A stretch of 45,686 nt of DNA from positions 1 through 45,686 of the forward strand of contig CABTWP010000011.1 in assembly GCA_902488525.1 (NCBI GenBank). The letters run 5' to 3'. Made by a program: the position numbers and the translations under genes. Shown piece after piece: positions 6,572 to 15,770 of this stretch. Position 1 is the first letter of the stretch, and each line of letters begins with the position of its first letter. Below the pieces are notes generated by a model, which ran no database searches, was not told the origin of the DNA, and saw only the letters and a program-made list of their open reading frames with translations. The DNA is from an uncultured Collinsella sp. Its GTDB lineage: Bacteria; Actinomycetota; Coriobacteriia; Coriobacteriales; Coriobacteriaceae.

Positions 6572-8812
6572 CTAATCAAACAGACTCGGCATGTCGTTTT
6601 CTTTCATGAGGGCACCGGCTGAGGGGAGGCTCTGCGCGGTGAACTTCTCGGCCGAGACGCCGGCGCCAAGGATCTCTTCGGTTGTGCCGACGGTGGTGAC
6701 CGAGCGGCCCTTCTTGGCGGTAAAGGCCTGGACGCCCTGCGTGTTGGTAGTCGTCTTGGTCTTGAGCAACGACGTGTTGAAGTTCATCAAACGATAGTCG
6801 CTCGAGACCAGTGCGATGTCGCGGTCTTCCTTGAGCACCTGGGCATACAGCAGCTTGCTGCCGCCGTAGATGGCGTTCTTGAGGCGCTTGCGGTTGGTCT
6901 TGGTGACGTATCCAGAAAGTGCGACACGCACCACGCGGCCGTTCTCAAAGACAAACAGCACGTCGGCCTTATAGTCCTCGGGGTCGATGACCCAGATGAC
7001 GCTCTCGTCGGGTTCCATCTCAAGATCGGTCGGCAGGTACGAGCCCAGCTGGGCCGACTTGGTGTCCTCAAACGCCGCAATCTTGCATTTGTATACCTGG
7101 CTCTTGTTGGTAAAGACCAGCAGCTCGTGGGTGTTGGAGGACGGGAACTCGATAAAGGGTTTGTCGCCGTCCTTGTACTTGAGCGTGGTCGCCTTCTTGA
7201 GCACGCGGTCCGTCATCTTCTTAAGGTAGCCATCGCGCGAGAGCATGATGGTCACCGGGTACTCCTCGACCTCGGGCTCCAAGCTTACCTCGATAACCTC
7301 ATGGGGCTCGATCCTGCCTGTGCGACGCGGCATCACGTACTTCTTGTTGACCGCGGCCAGCTCGTCGCTGATGACCTTCTTGATGTTCTCCTCGCTGGAG
7401 AGGATCTCCTCAAGCTCGGCAATCTCGCTCTCAAGCTTGGCGATGTCCTTGGTGCGGTTGAGGATGTACTCTTCGTTAATGTTGCGGAGCTTGAGCTCGG
7501 CAACAAACTCGGCCTGGGTCTCGTCGATGTCGAAACCCTTCATAAGGTTGGGCACGACCTCGGCTTCAAGCTTGGTGCCACGGATGATGGCGATGGCCTT
7601 GTCGATGTCGAGCAAGATTGCCTCGAGGCCGTGCAGCAGGTGCAGGCGCTCGGACTTTTTGCCCAGGTCAAAGTTAATGCGGCGACGCGTGGACTCAATA
7701 CGCCATTTGACCCACTCGTGCAGAATCTGGCGCACGCCCATAACACGGGGATAGCCGTCGACGAGCACGTTGAAGTTGCACGAGAACGAATCCTGCAGCG
7801 TGGTCGAGCGATAGAGCTTGGCCATGAGCTTGTCGGGGTCGACGCCGCGCTTAAGGTCGATGGCGATGCGCAGGCCCGAAAGATCGGTCTCGTCGCGGAT
7901 GTCGGCAATCTCCTTGACCTTGCCCTCCTTGGAGAGCTTGACGATGCGCTCGATGATGACATCGGTCTTGGTGGTGTAGGGGATCTCGTAGACCTCGATG
8001 ATGCGCTCTTCGGGAATCCAGCGCCAGCGGGAACGGATCTGGAAGCTGCCAAGACCGGTCTCGATGATCTTCTCCATCTCCTCGCGGCGGTAGATGATCT
8101 CGCCGCCGGTCGAGAAGTCGGGCATGGGCATGTACTCGAGCAGGTCGCAGTCGGGATCCTGCAGGTAATGCATGGTGGCGGTGCAGACCTCGTTGAGGTT
8201 GAAACCGCAGATGTCGGACGCCATGGCGACGCCGATGCCTTTGTTGGCCGAAACCAGAATATTGGGGAACGTGGTGGGCAGCAGGCGCGGCTCCTTCATG
8301 GCGCCGTCGTAGCTGTCAACGAAGTCGACCGGGTCCTTGTCGATGTCCTTAAAGATCTCGGCGCTGATGGGGGAGAGCTTGGCCTCGGTATAACGCGAGG
8401 CGGCGTAGCTCAGGTCGCCCGAATAGTACTTGCCAAAGTTGCCCTTCGACTCCACGAAGGGGGCGAGCAGTGCCTCGTTGCCGGTGGCCAGACGCACCAT
8501 CGTCTCGTAGATCGCGGCGTCGCCGTGCGGATTGAGCTTCATGGTCTGGCCCACGATGTTGGCGCTCTTCTGGCGCTCGCCCTTGAGCAGACCCATCTTG
8601 TACATGGTGTAGAGCAGCTTGCGGTGCGAGGGCTTAAAGCCGTCGATCTCGGGGAATGCACGCGAGACGTTGACGCTCATGGCGTAGGGCATGTAGTTGA
8701 CCTCGAGCGTCTGCGTGATCGGCTGGTCGGTGACCTCGGAGTGCAGGCCGATGACGTTCTCGGCGTTGACCTGCTTTTTCTTTGGCTGGTTCTTCGTCTT
8801 CTTCTTTGCCAC
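6572..8812 (-). CDS. Type IIA DNA topoisomerase subunit A (ParC/GyrA-like)
   Basis: This 746-residue subunit breaks and rejoins DNA, making a two-gene topoisomerase with the ParE-like subunit upstream. The N-terminal breakage domain contains FPEIDGFKPSHRKLLYTMYKMG, the quinolone-region segment NPHGDAAIYETMVRLA, and SYAASRYTEAKLS, in which the Tyr after Arg is the catalytic residue. A coiled-coil stretch (KDIAKLESEIAELEEILSSEENIKKVI) is followed by a degenerate beta-pinwheel without a GyrA box. This points to a topoisomerase IV-like decatenase, not a supercoiling gyrase. The start MAKKKTKNQPKKKQV has GAGGAAATCGTGGC upstream, and the gene lies 45 bases after its partner. It is shorter than standard GyrA (about 800-870) and belongs to a divergent branch seen in anaerobes. 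Confidence 0.9.
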   Translation of the reverse strand: MAKKKTKNQPKKKQVNAENVIGLHSEVTDQPITQTLEVNYMPYAMSVNVSRAFPEIDGFKPSHRKLLYTMYKMGLLKGERQKSANIVGQTMKLNPHGDAAIYETMVRLATGNEALLAPFVESKGNFGKYYSGDLSYAASRYTEAKLSPISAEIFKDIDKDPVDFVDSYDGAMKEPRLLPTTFPNILVSANKGIGVAMASDICGFNLNEVCTATMHYLQDPDCDLLEYMPMPDFSTGGEIIYRREEMEKIIETGLGSFQIRSRWRWIPEERIIEVYEIPYTTKTDVIIERIVKLSKEGKVKEIADIRDETDLSGLRIAIDLKRGVDPDKLMAKLYRSTTLQDSFSCNFNVLVDGYPRVMGVRQILHEWVKWRIESTRRRINFDLGKKSERLHLLHGLEAILLDIDKAIAIIRGTKLEAEVVPNLMKGFDIDETQAEFVAELKLRNINEEYILNRTKDIAKLESEIAELEEILSSEENIKKVISDELAAVNKKYVMPRRTGRIEPHEVIEVSLEPEVEEYPVTIMLSRDGYLKKMTDRVLKKATTLKYKDGDKPFIEFPSSNTHELLVFTNKSQVYKCKIAAFEDTKSAQLGSYLPTDLEMEPDESVIWVIDPEDYKADVLFVFENGRVVRVALSGYVTKTNRKRLKNAIYGGSKLLYAQVLKEDRDIALVSSDYRLMNFNTSLLKTKTTTNTQGVQAFTAKKGRSVTTVGTTEEILGAGVSAEKFTAQSLPSAGALMKENDMPSLFD

Positions 8813-8857
8813 GATTTCCTCTTGAACTTCTTATGGGCCGTCGTTATCGATTTGCTG

Positions 8858-10855
8858 CTATTGCAGGTCCAGCTGGTCCAGATATTCCTTGCCGTGCTCG
8901 GAGATATGGCGCTTGCGGCCCGCTTCGTCGTTGCCCAGCAACAGGTTAAACATGGTCTCCATCTTGGTGACGTCCTCGGGCTCCACCTTGATCAGGCGAC
9001 GCGTCTCGGGGTTCATGGTGGTGAGCCACATCATGTCCGGGTCGTTCTCGCCAAGACCCTTGGAGCGGTTGATGGAGCACTTTTGGTCGCCAATCTCCTT
9101 GAGGATGCCGTTCTTCTCGAGCTCGGTGTAGGCAAAGTAGGTCTTCTCTTTGCAGTTGATCTCGTAGAGCGGCGACTCGGCGATATAGACGTAGCCCTCG
9201 TCGATAAGCGTTGGCACCAGGCGGTAGAGCATGGTGAGCACGAGCGTGCGGATGTGGTAACCGTCGACGTCGGCGTCCGTACAGATGATGACCTTGTTCC
9301 AGTTGAGGTTGTCCAGGTCGAAGGCGCCGAGGTTCTTGATGCGCTTGTCTTTGATCTCCACGCCGCAGCCCAGCACGCGCATGAGGTCCATGATGATGTC
9401 GGACTTAAAGATGCGCGGGTAGTCCTCCTTCAGGCAGTTGAGGATCTTACCGCGGACGGGCATGACGCCCTGGAACTCGGCATCGCGCGAGGTGCGAATG
9501 GCGCCTGCTGCCGAGTCACCCTCTACGATGTAGATCTCGCGACGGCTCTTGTCCTTGGAGCGGCAGTCGATGAACTTCTGCACGCGGTTGGCCATGTCGG
9601 TCTTCTGCTGCAGGTTGGTCTTGATGCTCTGGCGCGTCTTCTCGGCATTCTCGCGCGAGCGCTTGTTGATGAGCACCTGCTCCATGATCTTGTTGGCGGC
9701 GTCCTTGTTCTCGATCAAGTAGGTCGAGAGGCGCTCCTTAAAGAAAGCCGTCATAGCCTGCTGGATAAAGCGGTTGTTGATGGCCTTCTTGGTCTGGTTC
9801 TCGTAGGACGTCTGGGTGGAGAAGCAGTTGGTCACCAGCACTAGGCAGTCCTGGACGTCCTGCCACTTAATGCCGCTCTCATTTTTGTTGTACTTGCCCT
9901 GTTGCTTGATGTAGGCATCGATGGCGCTGGTGAGGGCGCTGCGGGCAGCCTTCTCGGGCGAGCCGCCGTTCTCGAGCCACGATGAGTTGTGGTAGTACTC
10001 CTGCATCATGAAGGTGCGCGAGAAGCACATGCACGCGGTGATTTTTACGTTGTAGTCGGGCAGGTCCTCGCGGTCGCGACCGCGACGGTCGGCCTCGATA
10101 AAGAAGGGCTCGGTGAGGTAGTCGGTACCGACCTTCTCGAGCACATAGTCCTCGATGCCCTTGGGATAGCAAAAATCCTCTTCGGAAAACTCACCATCGT
10201 CGCCCTCGATGCGCAGGCGGAAGGTCACGTTGGCGTTGACCACGGCCTGACGGCGCATGGTCTCGCGATACCAATCGTGGGGGATACTGATGGAGGTAAA
10301 GACCTCAAGATCGGGGCGCCACTTGATGGTGGTGCCGGTGCGGTCCTCGTCGCTGGGCTCAATCTCGAGTGCCTTCTTTTTGGCGCCGACGACCTTGCCC
10401 TTCTTAAAGTGCAGGGAGTACTTGTTGCCATCGCGCCAAACCGTGACGTCCATGTACTCGGAGGCGTACTGGGTCGCGCACGAGCCCAGGCCGTTGGTAC
10501 CGAGCGAGAAGTCGTAGTCGCCGCCCTGGTTGTTATTGTATTTGCCGCCGGCGTAGAGCTCGCAAAAGACGAGCTCCCAGTTAAAGCGCTTCTCGGAGGG
10601 GTTCCAGTCGAGCGGGCAGCCACGGCCATTGTCCTCTACCTGGATAGAGCCATCGCGAAAGGCGGTAAGGGTGATGAGCTTGCCGTAGCCCTGGCGCGCC
10701 TCGTCAACGGCGTTGGACAGGATCTCGAAGGCGGCATGCGCGCAGCCGTCGAGCCCGTCCGAGCCAAAGATGACGGCGGGGCGCAGGCGTACGCGCTCCT
10801 CGTCCTTGAGCTGGCGGATACTGTCGTTACCATAGTTTGCGGTGTTTTTTGCCAT
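8858..10855 (-). CDS. Type IIA DNA topoisomerase subunit B (ParE/GyrB-like)
   Basis: This 665-residue ATPase subunit carries the GHKL motifs FEILSNAVDEARQGYG, IQVEDNGRGCP and SLGTNGLGSCATQYAS, then the transducer domain. The Toprim domain has IYIVEGDSAAG and VIICTDADVDGYH, which bind the metal for cleavage. It has a tail GLGENDPDMMWLTTMNPETRRLI typical of the family. It supplies ATP-driven strand passage to the A subunit encoded 45 bases downstream, so the pair forms one operon. The N-terminal domain, with FNWELVFCELYAGGKYNNNQGGDYDFSLGTNG, is the divergent version also seen in Clostridia. The chromosomal gyrase genes are expected elsewhere. The start MAKNTANYGNDSIRQLKDEE is preceded by GAGCACCGAGAGAGCGAGT, a modest ribosome-binding site. 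Confidence 0.9.
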   Translation of the reverse strand: MAKNTANYGNDSIRQLKDEERVRLRPAVIFGSDGLDGCAHAAFEILSNAVDEARQGYGKLITLTAFRDGSIQVEDNGRGCPLDWNPSEKRFNWELVFCELYAGGKYNNNQGGDYDFSLGTNGLGSCATQYASEYMDVTVWRDGNKYSLHFKKGKVVGAKKKALEIEPSDEDRTGTTIKWRPDLEVFTSISIPHDWYRETMRRQAVVNANVTFRLRIEGDDGEFSEEDFCYPKGIEDYVLEKVGTDYLTEPFFIEADRRGRDREDLPDYNVKITACMCFSRTFMMQEYYHNSSWLENGGSPEKAARSALTSAIDAYIKQQGKYNKNESGIKWQDVQDCLVLVTNCFSTQTSYENQTKKAINNRFIQQAMTAFFKERLSTYLIENKDAANKIMEQVLINKRSRENAEKTRQSIKTNLQQKTDMANRVQKFIDCRSKDKSRREIYIVEGDSAAGAIRTSRDAEFQGVMPVRGKILNCLKEDYPRIFKSDIIMDLMRVLGCGVEIKDKRIKNLGAFDLDNLNWNKVIICTDADVDGYHIRTLVLTMLYRLVPTLIDEGYVYIAESPLYEINCKEKTYFAYTELEKNGILKEIGDQKCSINRSKGLGENDPDMMWLTTMNPETRRLIKVEPEDVTKMETMFNLLLGNDEAGRKRHISEHGKEYLDQLDLQ

Positions 10856-10986
10856 ACTCGCTCTCTCGGTGCTCCTTTGCTGCGTTTAAGTCATATAGAT
10901 AGTCAAGGTAGCATAGCCCAGCCCATAGGCGATTCCACCAACACGAAATCCATCGAACAATCGTTCGGAGTTCGATGGAGATTCGT

Positions 10987-11023
10987 TTACTCGGACAAAA
11001 CCGAGTCGGCTCTGTCCGAGTAA
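10987..11023. repeat. Perfect 11-bp inverted repeat upstream of the topoisomerase operon
   Basis: TTACTCGGACA (10987-10997) and TGTCCGAGTAA (11013-11023) flank a 15-base loop that itself contains CCGAG and TCGG. It lies in a 390-base intergenic region between the topoisomerase start (10855) and the surface-protein stop (11247). It may be an operator or the end of a lost transcript. Apart from this, a small reading frame and a terminator, I see nothing else there. Confidence 0.65.
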
Positions 11024-11039
11024 GTTTGAAGACGGCCGA

Positions 11040-11156
11040 ATGTGTCTTGCTGCGTTTGCGGTTGGATACGCTGTCGAAGACGTGTCGTGCGGATTGTTGG
11101 CGAAAAGACGGCGTGCCAAGCTCGAGGCAGAACTCAACTCCTCTGACGACATCTAA
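11040..11156 (+). CDS. Possible small protein of 38 residues
   Basis: A plus-strand frame reads MCLAAFAVGYAVEDVSCGLL, then AKRRRAKLEAELNSSDDI, and stops at 11156, eight bases before a strong terminator hairpin. A hydrophobic first half, a basic middle and an acidic end would suit a small membrane-associated peptide. The frame is open upstream (FEDGR), so it could equally be the 3' remnant of a larger gene. The candidate ribosome-binding site, GAAGACGG, is weak. Its close fit to the terminator is the main support. Confidence 0.3.
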   Translation: MCLAAFAVGYAVEDVSCGLLAKRRRAKLEAELNSSDDI

Positions 11157-11163
11157 TGCGTAA

Positions 11164-11199
11164 TGGGCTGGCTCTGGGTATCCAGAACCAGCCCATTTT
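11164..11199. terminator. Bidirectional intrinsic terminator
   Basis: TGGGCTGGCTCTGG (11164-11177) pairs with CCAGAACCAGCCCA (11182-11195) around GTAT with one mismatch, followed by TTTTG on the plus strand. On the minus strand it lies about 50 bases after the stop of the large surface-protein gene, with no T-run on that side beyond ATTACGC. It probably ends transcripts from both sides. Confidence 0.75.
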
Positions 11200-11246
11200 G
11201 ATGGTCGATGAGCCGAGTCGGCGTCTCTCGCAAAGGTAACTGAGAG

Positions 11247-14200
11247 CTAGCGAGGCGTATCCGAATTGACCTCATCGGCGGTGTCGTTTTCGAGCGCCGT
11301 GCGGCGGGCGCTGTAGGCGACAAGGCCGGCACCAGCTGCGGCGAGTGCTGCTGCGGCTGCCGTAAGGGGAGCGTTGACATCGCCCGTGCCCGCAAGCGCG
11401 CCCGCTTTTCCGGAGCGCTTGTTAGTGCCGTGGTCCTTGCCACTGCTGGAGCTGCTTCCGCCGGAGCCGCCGCCCTTGTCAGTACCGCCGCCACTCGTGC
11501 CGCCATCGCCGTCGACCGTCATCGGGGCGTCGTGAAGTTCCGTCGTATCCGCGTTGTCGCATACGCCGACCTGAACTTCTGAGCGTTCGCATGCCGCGTC
11601 GGGCACATGAAGCTCGTGCAGCACGGCACCCAGCGCCGAGTTTGCGCCCGGTCGAATTTCCTCGAGCGTTACGGGATCGAGCGCCACCAGATTACGCGCC
11701 TTCGCATATAGCGTTACGCGTTTGCCCACTTCGTCGCTCCAACTCTCGGGGATAGCGAAGCTCATGCGGAACTGCGCCGTGCAACCCGGTGCCAGCACGG
11801 CGTTGCCGTTGTCGGCTACCAGTGGGTGCGTTGCAAAACGTGTGCCCAACGTCTCGAGCGCGTACTTCACATGCGCCATGTCGTTGGCCGAAGCGTCCTC
11901 GGCAAGCTCTGGATCGTAGATCGATGCCATGCGTGTGTTCGCTCCGAACCCGATGGATGCGCTGGAGAACGGCTGGCTGGAGCCCTCTCGGTACAGATCG
12001 ATCGTGCCGGCGGTCAGCAAGGTGTTGCCGTCGTTTCGCACCGTGACCATGAAGGATTCGCCTGCTGCTCCGGGCACCACCGCGCCCGAGGTAGCGACTG
12101 CTCCTGTCGGAGTGGCACACGCCACCAAGGGCACTTCGATGCCGTGCAGCTCCGCCTTGCTCTGCTCGGCACTCACAATGTGCGTGGCGAGCGCGGAGAG
12201 CATGCCTCCCGACGTTAAAAATGTCGTTATCTGATCGACGGGATGGTCTAGCTCGCACATCACGAACGGCTCCGTAAACAGATCGCCTGCCAAGGTGCTG
12301 GCGAAGATGCGGAAGTGCTTGCCCATCACTGCTACCGGGTTGCCTTCTTCGTCGTAGGTTTGTCCCACCTTGCCATCGGTGTTCTCTACATAGAGTACGC
12401 ACCTGCCGTTGTTGCTTACGCTAAACGATGCTGGGCCACAGCCTGCGGCACCCACGGGCTGCGTTGCAAATGCCGATGCGCCTCGCGTCCAAGCAATATG
12501 CTGCAGTTGCTCGTTGACGGTTGCCAAAAAGCCCGAATGTTGTGGCCACGGCACCGCGTGGGGTACTGTGGCATCTGGCGACATAACGCCCCAACCCGCG
12601 ATGGACTGGCCGATCACGGCGTACGACGCGCAGCCACAACCGCCTGCAGTCTCGTATGCAACGGGCACCACCATTTTGCCGTTGATATTCTCGGGCGCGC
12701 CCAGCTCGATGCTCGATGGTGCCTGCGGAAAGTGGAGGACCTGACGGAACGTGAGACTGTCGCCCAAATTATCCGACCACAGGGTAAAGCATTCCAGCGC
12801 AACCTCGGCCTCGCTGCCGAGCGCCTTCTCTGCGGTGGTTCCGCGGCGGTGGAGGTAAGCGCCCGACAGGCGCCCGTCGACCAGCGTCTTGCCCACCGTG
12901 ATACGCGGGCACTGCAGGCAATGGTAGCCATCCTCCTGAAGGCGGCCGCGCGAGATGCTGCGCCACGACGTGTGCGATATCACGCGAACTCCGTCGTTGC
13001 TTATGCGCAGGCGCACAACGGACAGTATGCCGGATGTGCTCGCCGTATCGAAAAGGGTGTTGTCGCCGGCGGGGCGCTCGCCCGAGACCAGCAGCACGTA
13101 GGCGTCCTGGTTTCCTCTTCCGTCTGTATATTCCACCACGTCGAAGTCGTAATCGAATATGCCGTTGCGCTCCACATCGCCCTCGCCAAACCCAAGGGGA
13201 AAGTCCACGGGCGTGGGAGCGGACCACGTGCCGTTTGCCTTTGTGTGCACCACCAGGCGCGAGCGACCATTGTCGCCGTAGCGCACCGAGGCGATACGGA
13301 ACAGGCATTCTACGCCGGCAATCCTTGCCAGCTTCATGTGAGCTTCGCTGAGCACGCCAGCAAACAGCACGTTGTCGCTCGAGGGTTTGATGCCGCCACG
13401 CTCGTCCTCCGACACGCCGGCAGAATTGGCGTTCGGGTCAGCAACGGCGTTCGTCGTCTGGCCGATATAGGCGTACTCGTACATCGGCGCGGCGTTTTCG
13501 TCGTTTTCCATCAGTGCATGGACGAAATGTTCGACCTGTCCCGTGTCGTCGCTCTCTGCATCCGCCTCGAGCTCAATACGCGTGACCGCTTGATTCCAAT
13601 CGCGTACGACAGAAGCGACGTTTACGGCAGTGGCCTTAACCTCGGCGCGTGCGAGCAGCTCGGCGTTGGTGACGATGGTGGCCGATGCGATAAATTGCGG
13701 CACGCCGCCCGCCTCGGCGTTGCCGGCTGAGCCGAAGCAGGCATCTAGTGTATAGGGCGTATCTCCACCCAATGCGAGCTCAGAGCGCTGGAGTACATAC
13801 TGGTCGCCGTTGTTCACCGACATATTCCACGAATCGAGGAGTGTGGGCCACGACCCCGACCAAGCCTTGGTGGTCCACTTGAACATCACGAACTGGAGTA
13901 TCACATCGACATCGACGTCTGCACCTACGCGCAGTCGCGGAAGCTGGTGCCCATCTGCCTTCTCGTACCCAATGAACAGCGTGAGGGATGCGGCGCCGCG
14001 CACGGCAGACGAAGCGACGCCTGCAACGCCGGCGCCAAAGGTGACGGCAAGCCCGATCTGGATGGTGAACGAGCCCGACGTGTTTGAATAGTCGAGCGAA
14101 ATGTTTTTAAAAAACGCCGCGCCGCTGCCGTGCGTGTGGGCACCCACGGCGAGCGCCAGTTTTGCCAGCACCCAGGGGTTGACGTTTAGGAAAAATGGCA

Positions 14201-15614
14201 CCGGTCCTAGGGTAAACTGCTCGGTCCAATTGAGGTCGGTTCTTACCTGGAAGAGGGCCTTAATATTGCCGTATGCGGGGTCGTTGTTGTTACCCCAGGT
14301 TTTGCCCACCCAATCGTAGGCGAGCGAGCCGTACAGCTGTGTGGCGATATCCATCGTGAACAGCGGCGTGCAATGGTGACGAAGGAGCTTGGTGTTTCTT
14401 GGATCGGTGCCCGAACCGGCACTCATACTCTTGTACTGATTCCACTTCCCCTCCATCTCGTCGAGGTAGCGGTTTGCCTGCTTGGCGCCCGACTCGCGCG
14501 GCGATTTCTTCCAGTATTCCGGATCAGGGTTGCCCGAATCGTTCATATAGCTAGCTGGTTTGTACCCTCCGCCAAACAGCACGTATCCAGCAAACGAGAA
14601 ATCGAACAGAATGGGAAATGTGGGCATCCAGCACGTGAACTTATTGCCGCCGATACCGGGAAACGCCGCGGGGAAATCAAACGGAGTGATCTCTTGGTCC
14701 ATGGTGGTGGGAATGATGGTGGTCGAGCCCGATTCCGCCTTTGCGGCCGGCGCGGTGACAACGGCCATAGGGGATGAGAGCGTGTAGGTTTTGCCCTGGT
14801 AGTCGAGTATAAAGCGCAGCTTGCACCCTTCCTCCAGAAGGCCCGAAGCTGCATCGAGGAACGTGTCTTCGAGCGTGAACGTCGCCAGATTATCCGCGCC
14901 CGATGCGCTGGCCTTGATCTGGCCGATCTGCGTGACGGTTTCGGTTGAGCTGCCCGTGGCGGGCATTACCTTGTTGATGCGCAGCGTTGCCCGCCCGCCC
15001 TGCGGCAGATGAGCCTGTACAGTAAAGGCGTGCGTATCGGGCTGTTCGTTTGCCGTGTCGTCCTTCGGCAATGTCATGAACGTGGCTTCAGCGTACTGGA
15101 TGTCCCATTCGTCAAACGTGAGCTGGCGAAAGTACGGCTCGCCGTCAGAAAGCGGACGCGTTGGCGCGGTAATGGCGGTGCCACCCTGGATACGCGCAAG
15201 GGGAATCTCGACATCACGGTAGCCTGCCATGCTAATGGAGATGCCGCCGTTAAAGTCGTACGCGTCGAGAAGCGTTGTCTCGTCCACGTAGCCTTCCGAA
15301 AGCGGCGCGACCTCAAAGATGGCCGTGCCTTCGTCATCGGTCGTGGCGGTGAGCTGCTTGCCTGCGGCATAGCGCGATGTGAGCGTGACCTGGGCACCCG
15401 TGATGGGCGTATTCTTGTTGGCGACGTCGACTACGACCACGCCAAACATGGTGCGCGAGAGCACCAAGACCTTGAAGGGATCATCTTCATCGGCGTATGC
15501 CTCGGTGGGCGCGAACGGCAATATGAAGGCGTTTGCGCTTCCCGGCACGCGCGGCAACATAATGCTCGCCAGCGAGGACGCTCCGGCAACAAGTAACGAA
15601 CGGCGATCAAGCAT
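11247..15614 (-). CDS. Large secreted cell-wall-anchored surface protein of unknown function
   Basis: This protein has 1455 residues from the ATG at 15614, chosen because GGGAG lies just upstream and it opens a signal peptide. MLDRRSLLVAGASSLASIML has twin Arg plus a hydrophobic core, so export may be by Tat or Sec. Residues about 45-130 look like a carboxypeptidase-regulatory/Ig-like fold (VVVVDVANKNTPITGAQVTL). The central half is rich in short beta-strand repeats with many Trp and Gly, compatible with a propeller or jelly roll. Two CGC/CGP motifs lie late. Near the C-terminus, after a Gly/Ser linker, LAGTGD at about residue 1407 plus a hydrophobic segment and a YSARR charge cluster form a sortase signal. 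I do not recognise a catalytic domain. A LuxR-type regulator lies just upstream on the same strand. It is likely a host- or glycan-contacting protein; this is inference. Confidence 0.75.
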   Translation of the reverse strand: MLDRRSLLVAGASSLASIMLPRVPGSANAFILPFAPTEAYADEDDPFKVLVLSRTMFGVVVVDVANKNTPITGAQVTLTSRYAAGKQLTATTDDEGTAIFEVAPLSEGYVDETTLLDAYDFNGGISISMAGYRDVEIPLARIQGGTAITAPTRPLSDGEPYFRQLTFDEWDIQYAEATFMTLPKDDTANEQPDTHAFTVQAHLPQGGRATLRINKVMPATGSSTETVTQIGQIKASASGADNLATFTLEDTFLDAASGLLEEGCKLRFILDYQGKTYTLSSPMAVVTAPAAKAESGSTTIIPTTMDQEITPFDFPAAFPGIGGNKFTCWMPTFPILFDFSFAGYVLFGGGYKPASYMNDSGNPDPEYWKKSPRESGAKQANRYLDEMEGKWNQYKSMSAGSGTDPRNTKLLRHHCTPLFTMDIATQLYGSLAYDWVGKTWGNNNDPAYGNIKALFQVRTDLNWTEQFTLGPVPFFLNVNPWVLAKLALAVGAHTHGSGAAFFKNISLDYSNTSGSFTIQIGLAVTFGAGVAGVASSAVRGAASLTLFIGYEKADGHQLPRLRVGADVDVDVILQFVMFKWTTKAWSGSWPTLLDSWNMSVNNGDQYVLQRSELALGGDTPYTLDACFGSAGNAEAGGVPQFIASATIVTNAELLARAEVKATAVNVASVVRDWNQAVTRIELEADAESDDTGQVEHFVHALMENDENAAPMYEYAYIGQTTNAVADPNANSAGVSEDERGGIKPSSDNVLFAGVLSEAHMKLARIAGVECLFRIASVRYGDNGRSRLVVHTKANGTWSAPTPVDFPLGFGEGDVERNGIFDYDFDVVEYTDGRGNQDAYVLLVSGERPAGDNTLFDTASTSGILSVVRLRISNDGVRVISHTSWRSISRGRLQEDGYHCLQCPRITVGKTLVDGRLSGAYLHRRGTTAEKALGSEAEVALECFTLWSDNLGDSLTFRQVLHFPQAPSSIELGAPENINGKMVVPVAYETAGGCGCASYAVIGQSIAGWGVMSPDATVPHAVPWPQHSGFLATVNEQLQHIAWTRGASAFATQPVGAAGCGPASFSVSNNGRCVLYVENTDGKVGQTYDEEGNPVAVMGKHFRIFASTLAGDLFTEPFVMCELDHPVDQITTFLTSGGMLSALATHIVSAEQSKAELHGIEVPLVACATPTGAVATSGAVVPGAAGESFMVTVRNDGNTLLTAGTIDLYREGSSQPFSSASIGFGANTRMASIYDPELAEDASANDMAHVKYALETLGTRFATHPLVADNGNAVLAPGCTAQFRMSFAIPESWSDEVGKRVTLYAKARNLVALDPVTLEEIRPGANSALGAVLHELHVPDAACERSEVQVGVCDNADTTELHDAPMTVDGDGGTSGGGTDKGGGSGGSSSSSGKDHGTNKRSGKAGALAGTGDVNAPLTAAAAALAAAGAGLVAYSARRTALENDTADEVNSDTPR

Positions 15615-15770
15615 CTTTGGCTCCCATCCCGCAGGTATCGGTGGAAATAATCCAATTTTGCGAGAAGGCGCCACGTGGCGGTAGTGCCATTCAAGGGTCA
15701 AAATGTCCAAATTGATTGAGCGAAGCGCCGGGGTTCCGAAACGCGTTCGATGCGCTCGGCAGCTCGGTCG

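Noticed and set aside
7127..9844. 905-codon open frame on the plus strand
   Set aside because: It is the antisense shadow of the topoisomerase genes: low-complexity Leu/Val/Asp-rich translation, no family motifs, crosses both real genes and their gap.
12315..13730. 471-codon plus-strand frame inside the surface-protein gene
   Set aside because: It is the complement of the large secreted protein. Composition is random, with no ribosome-binding site.
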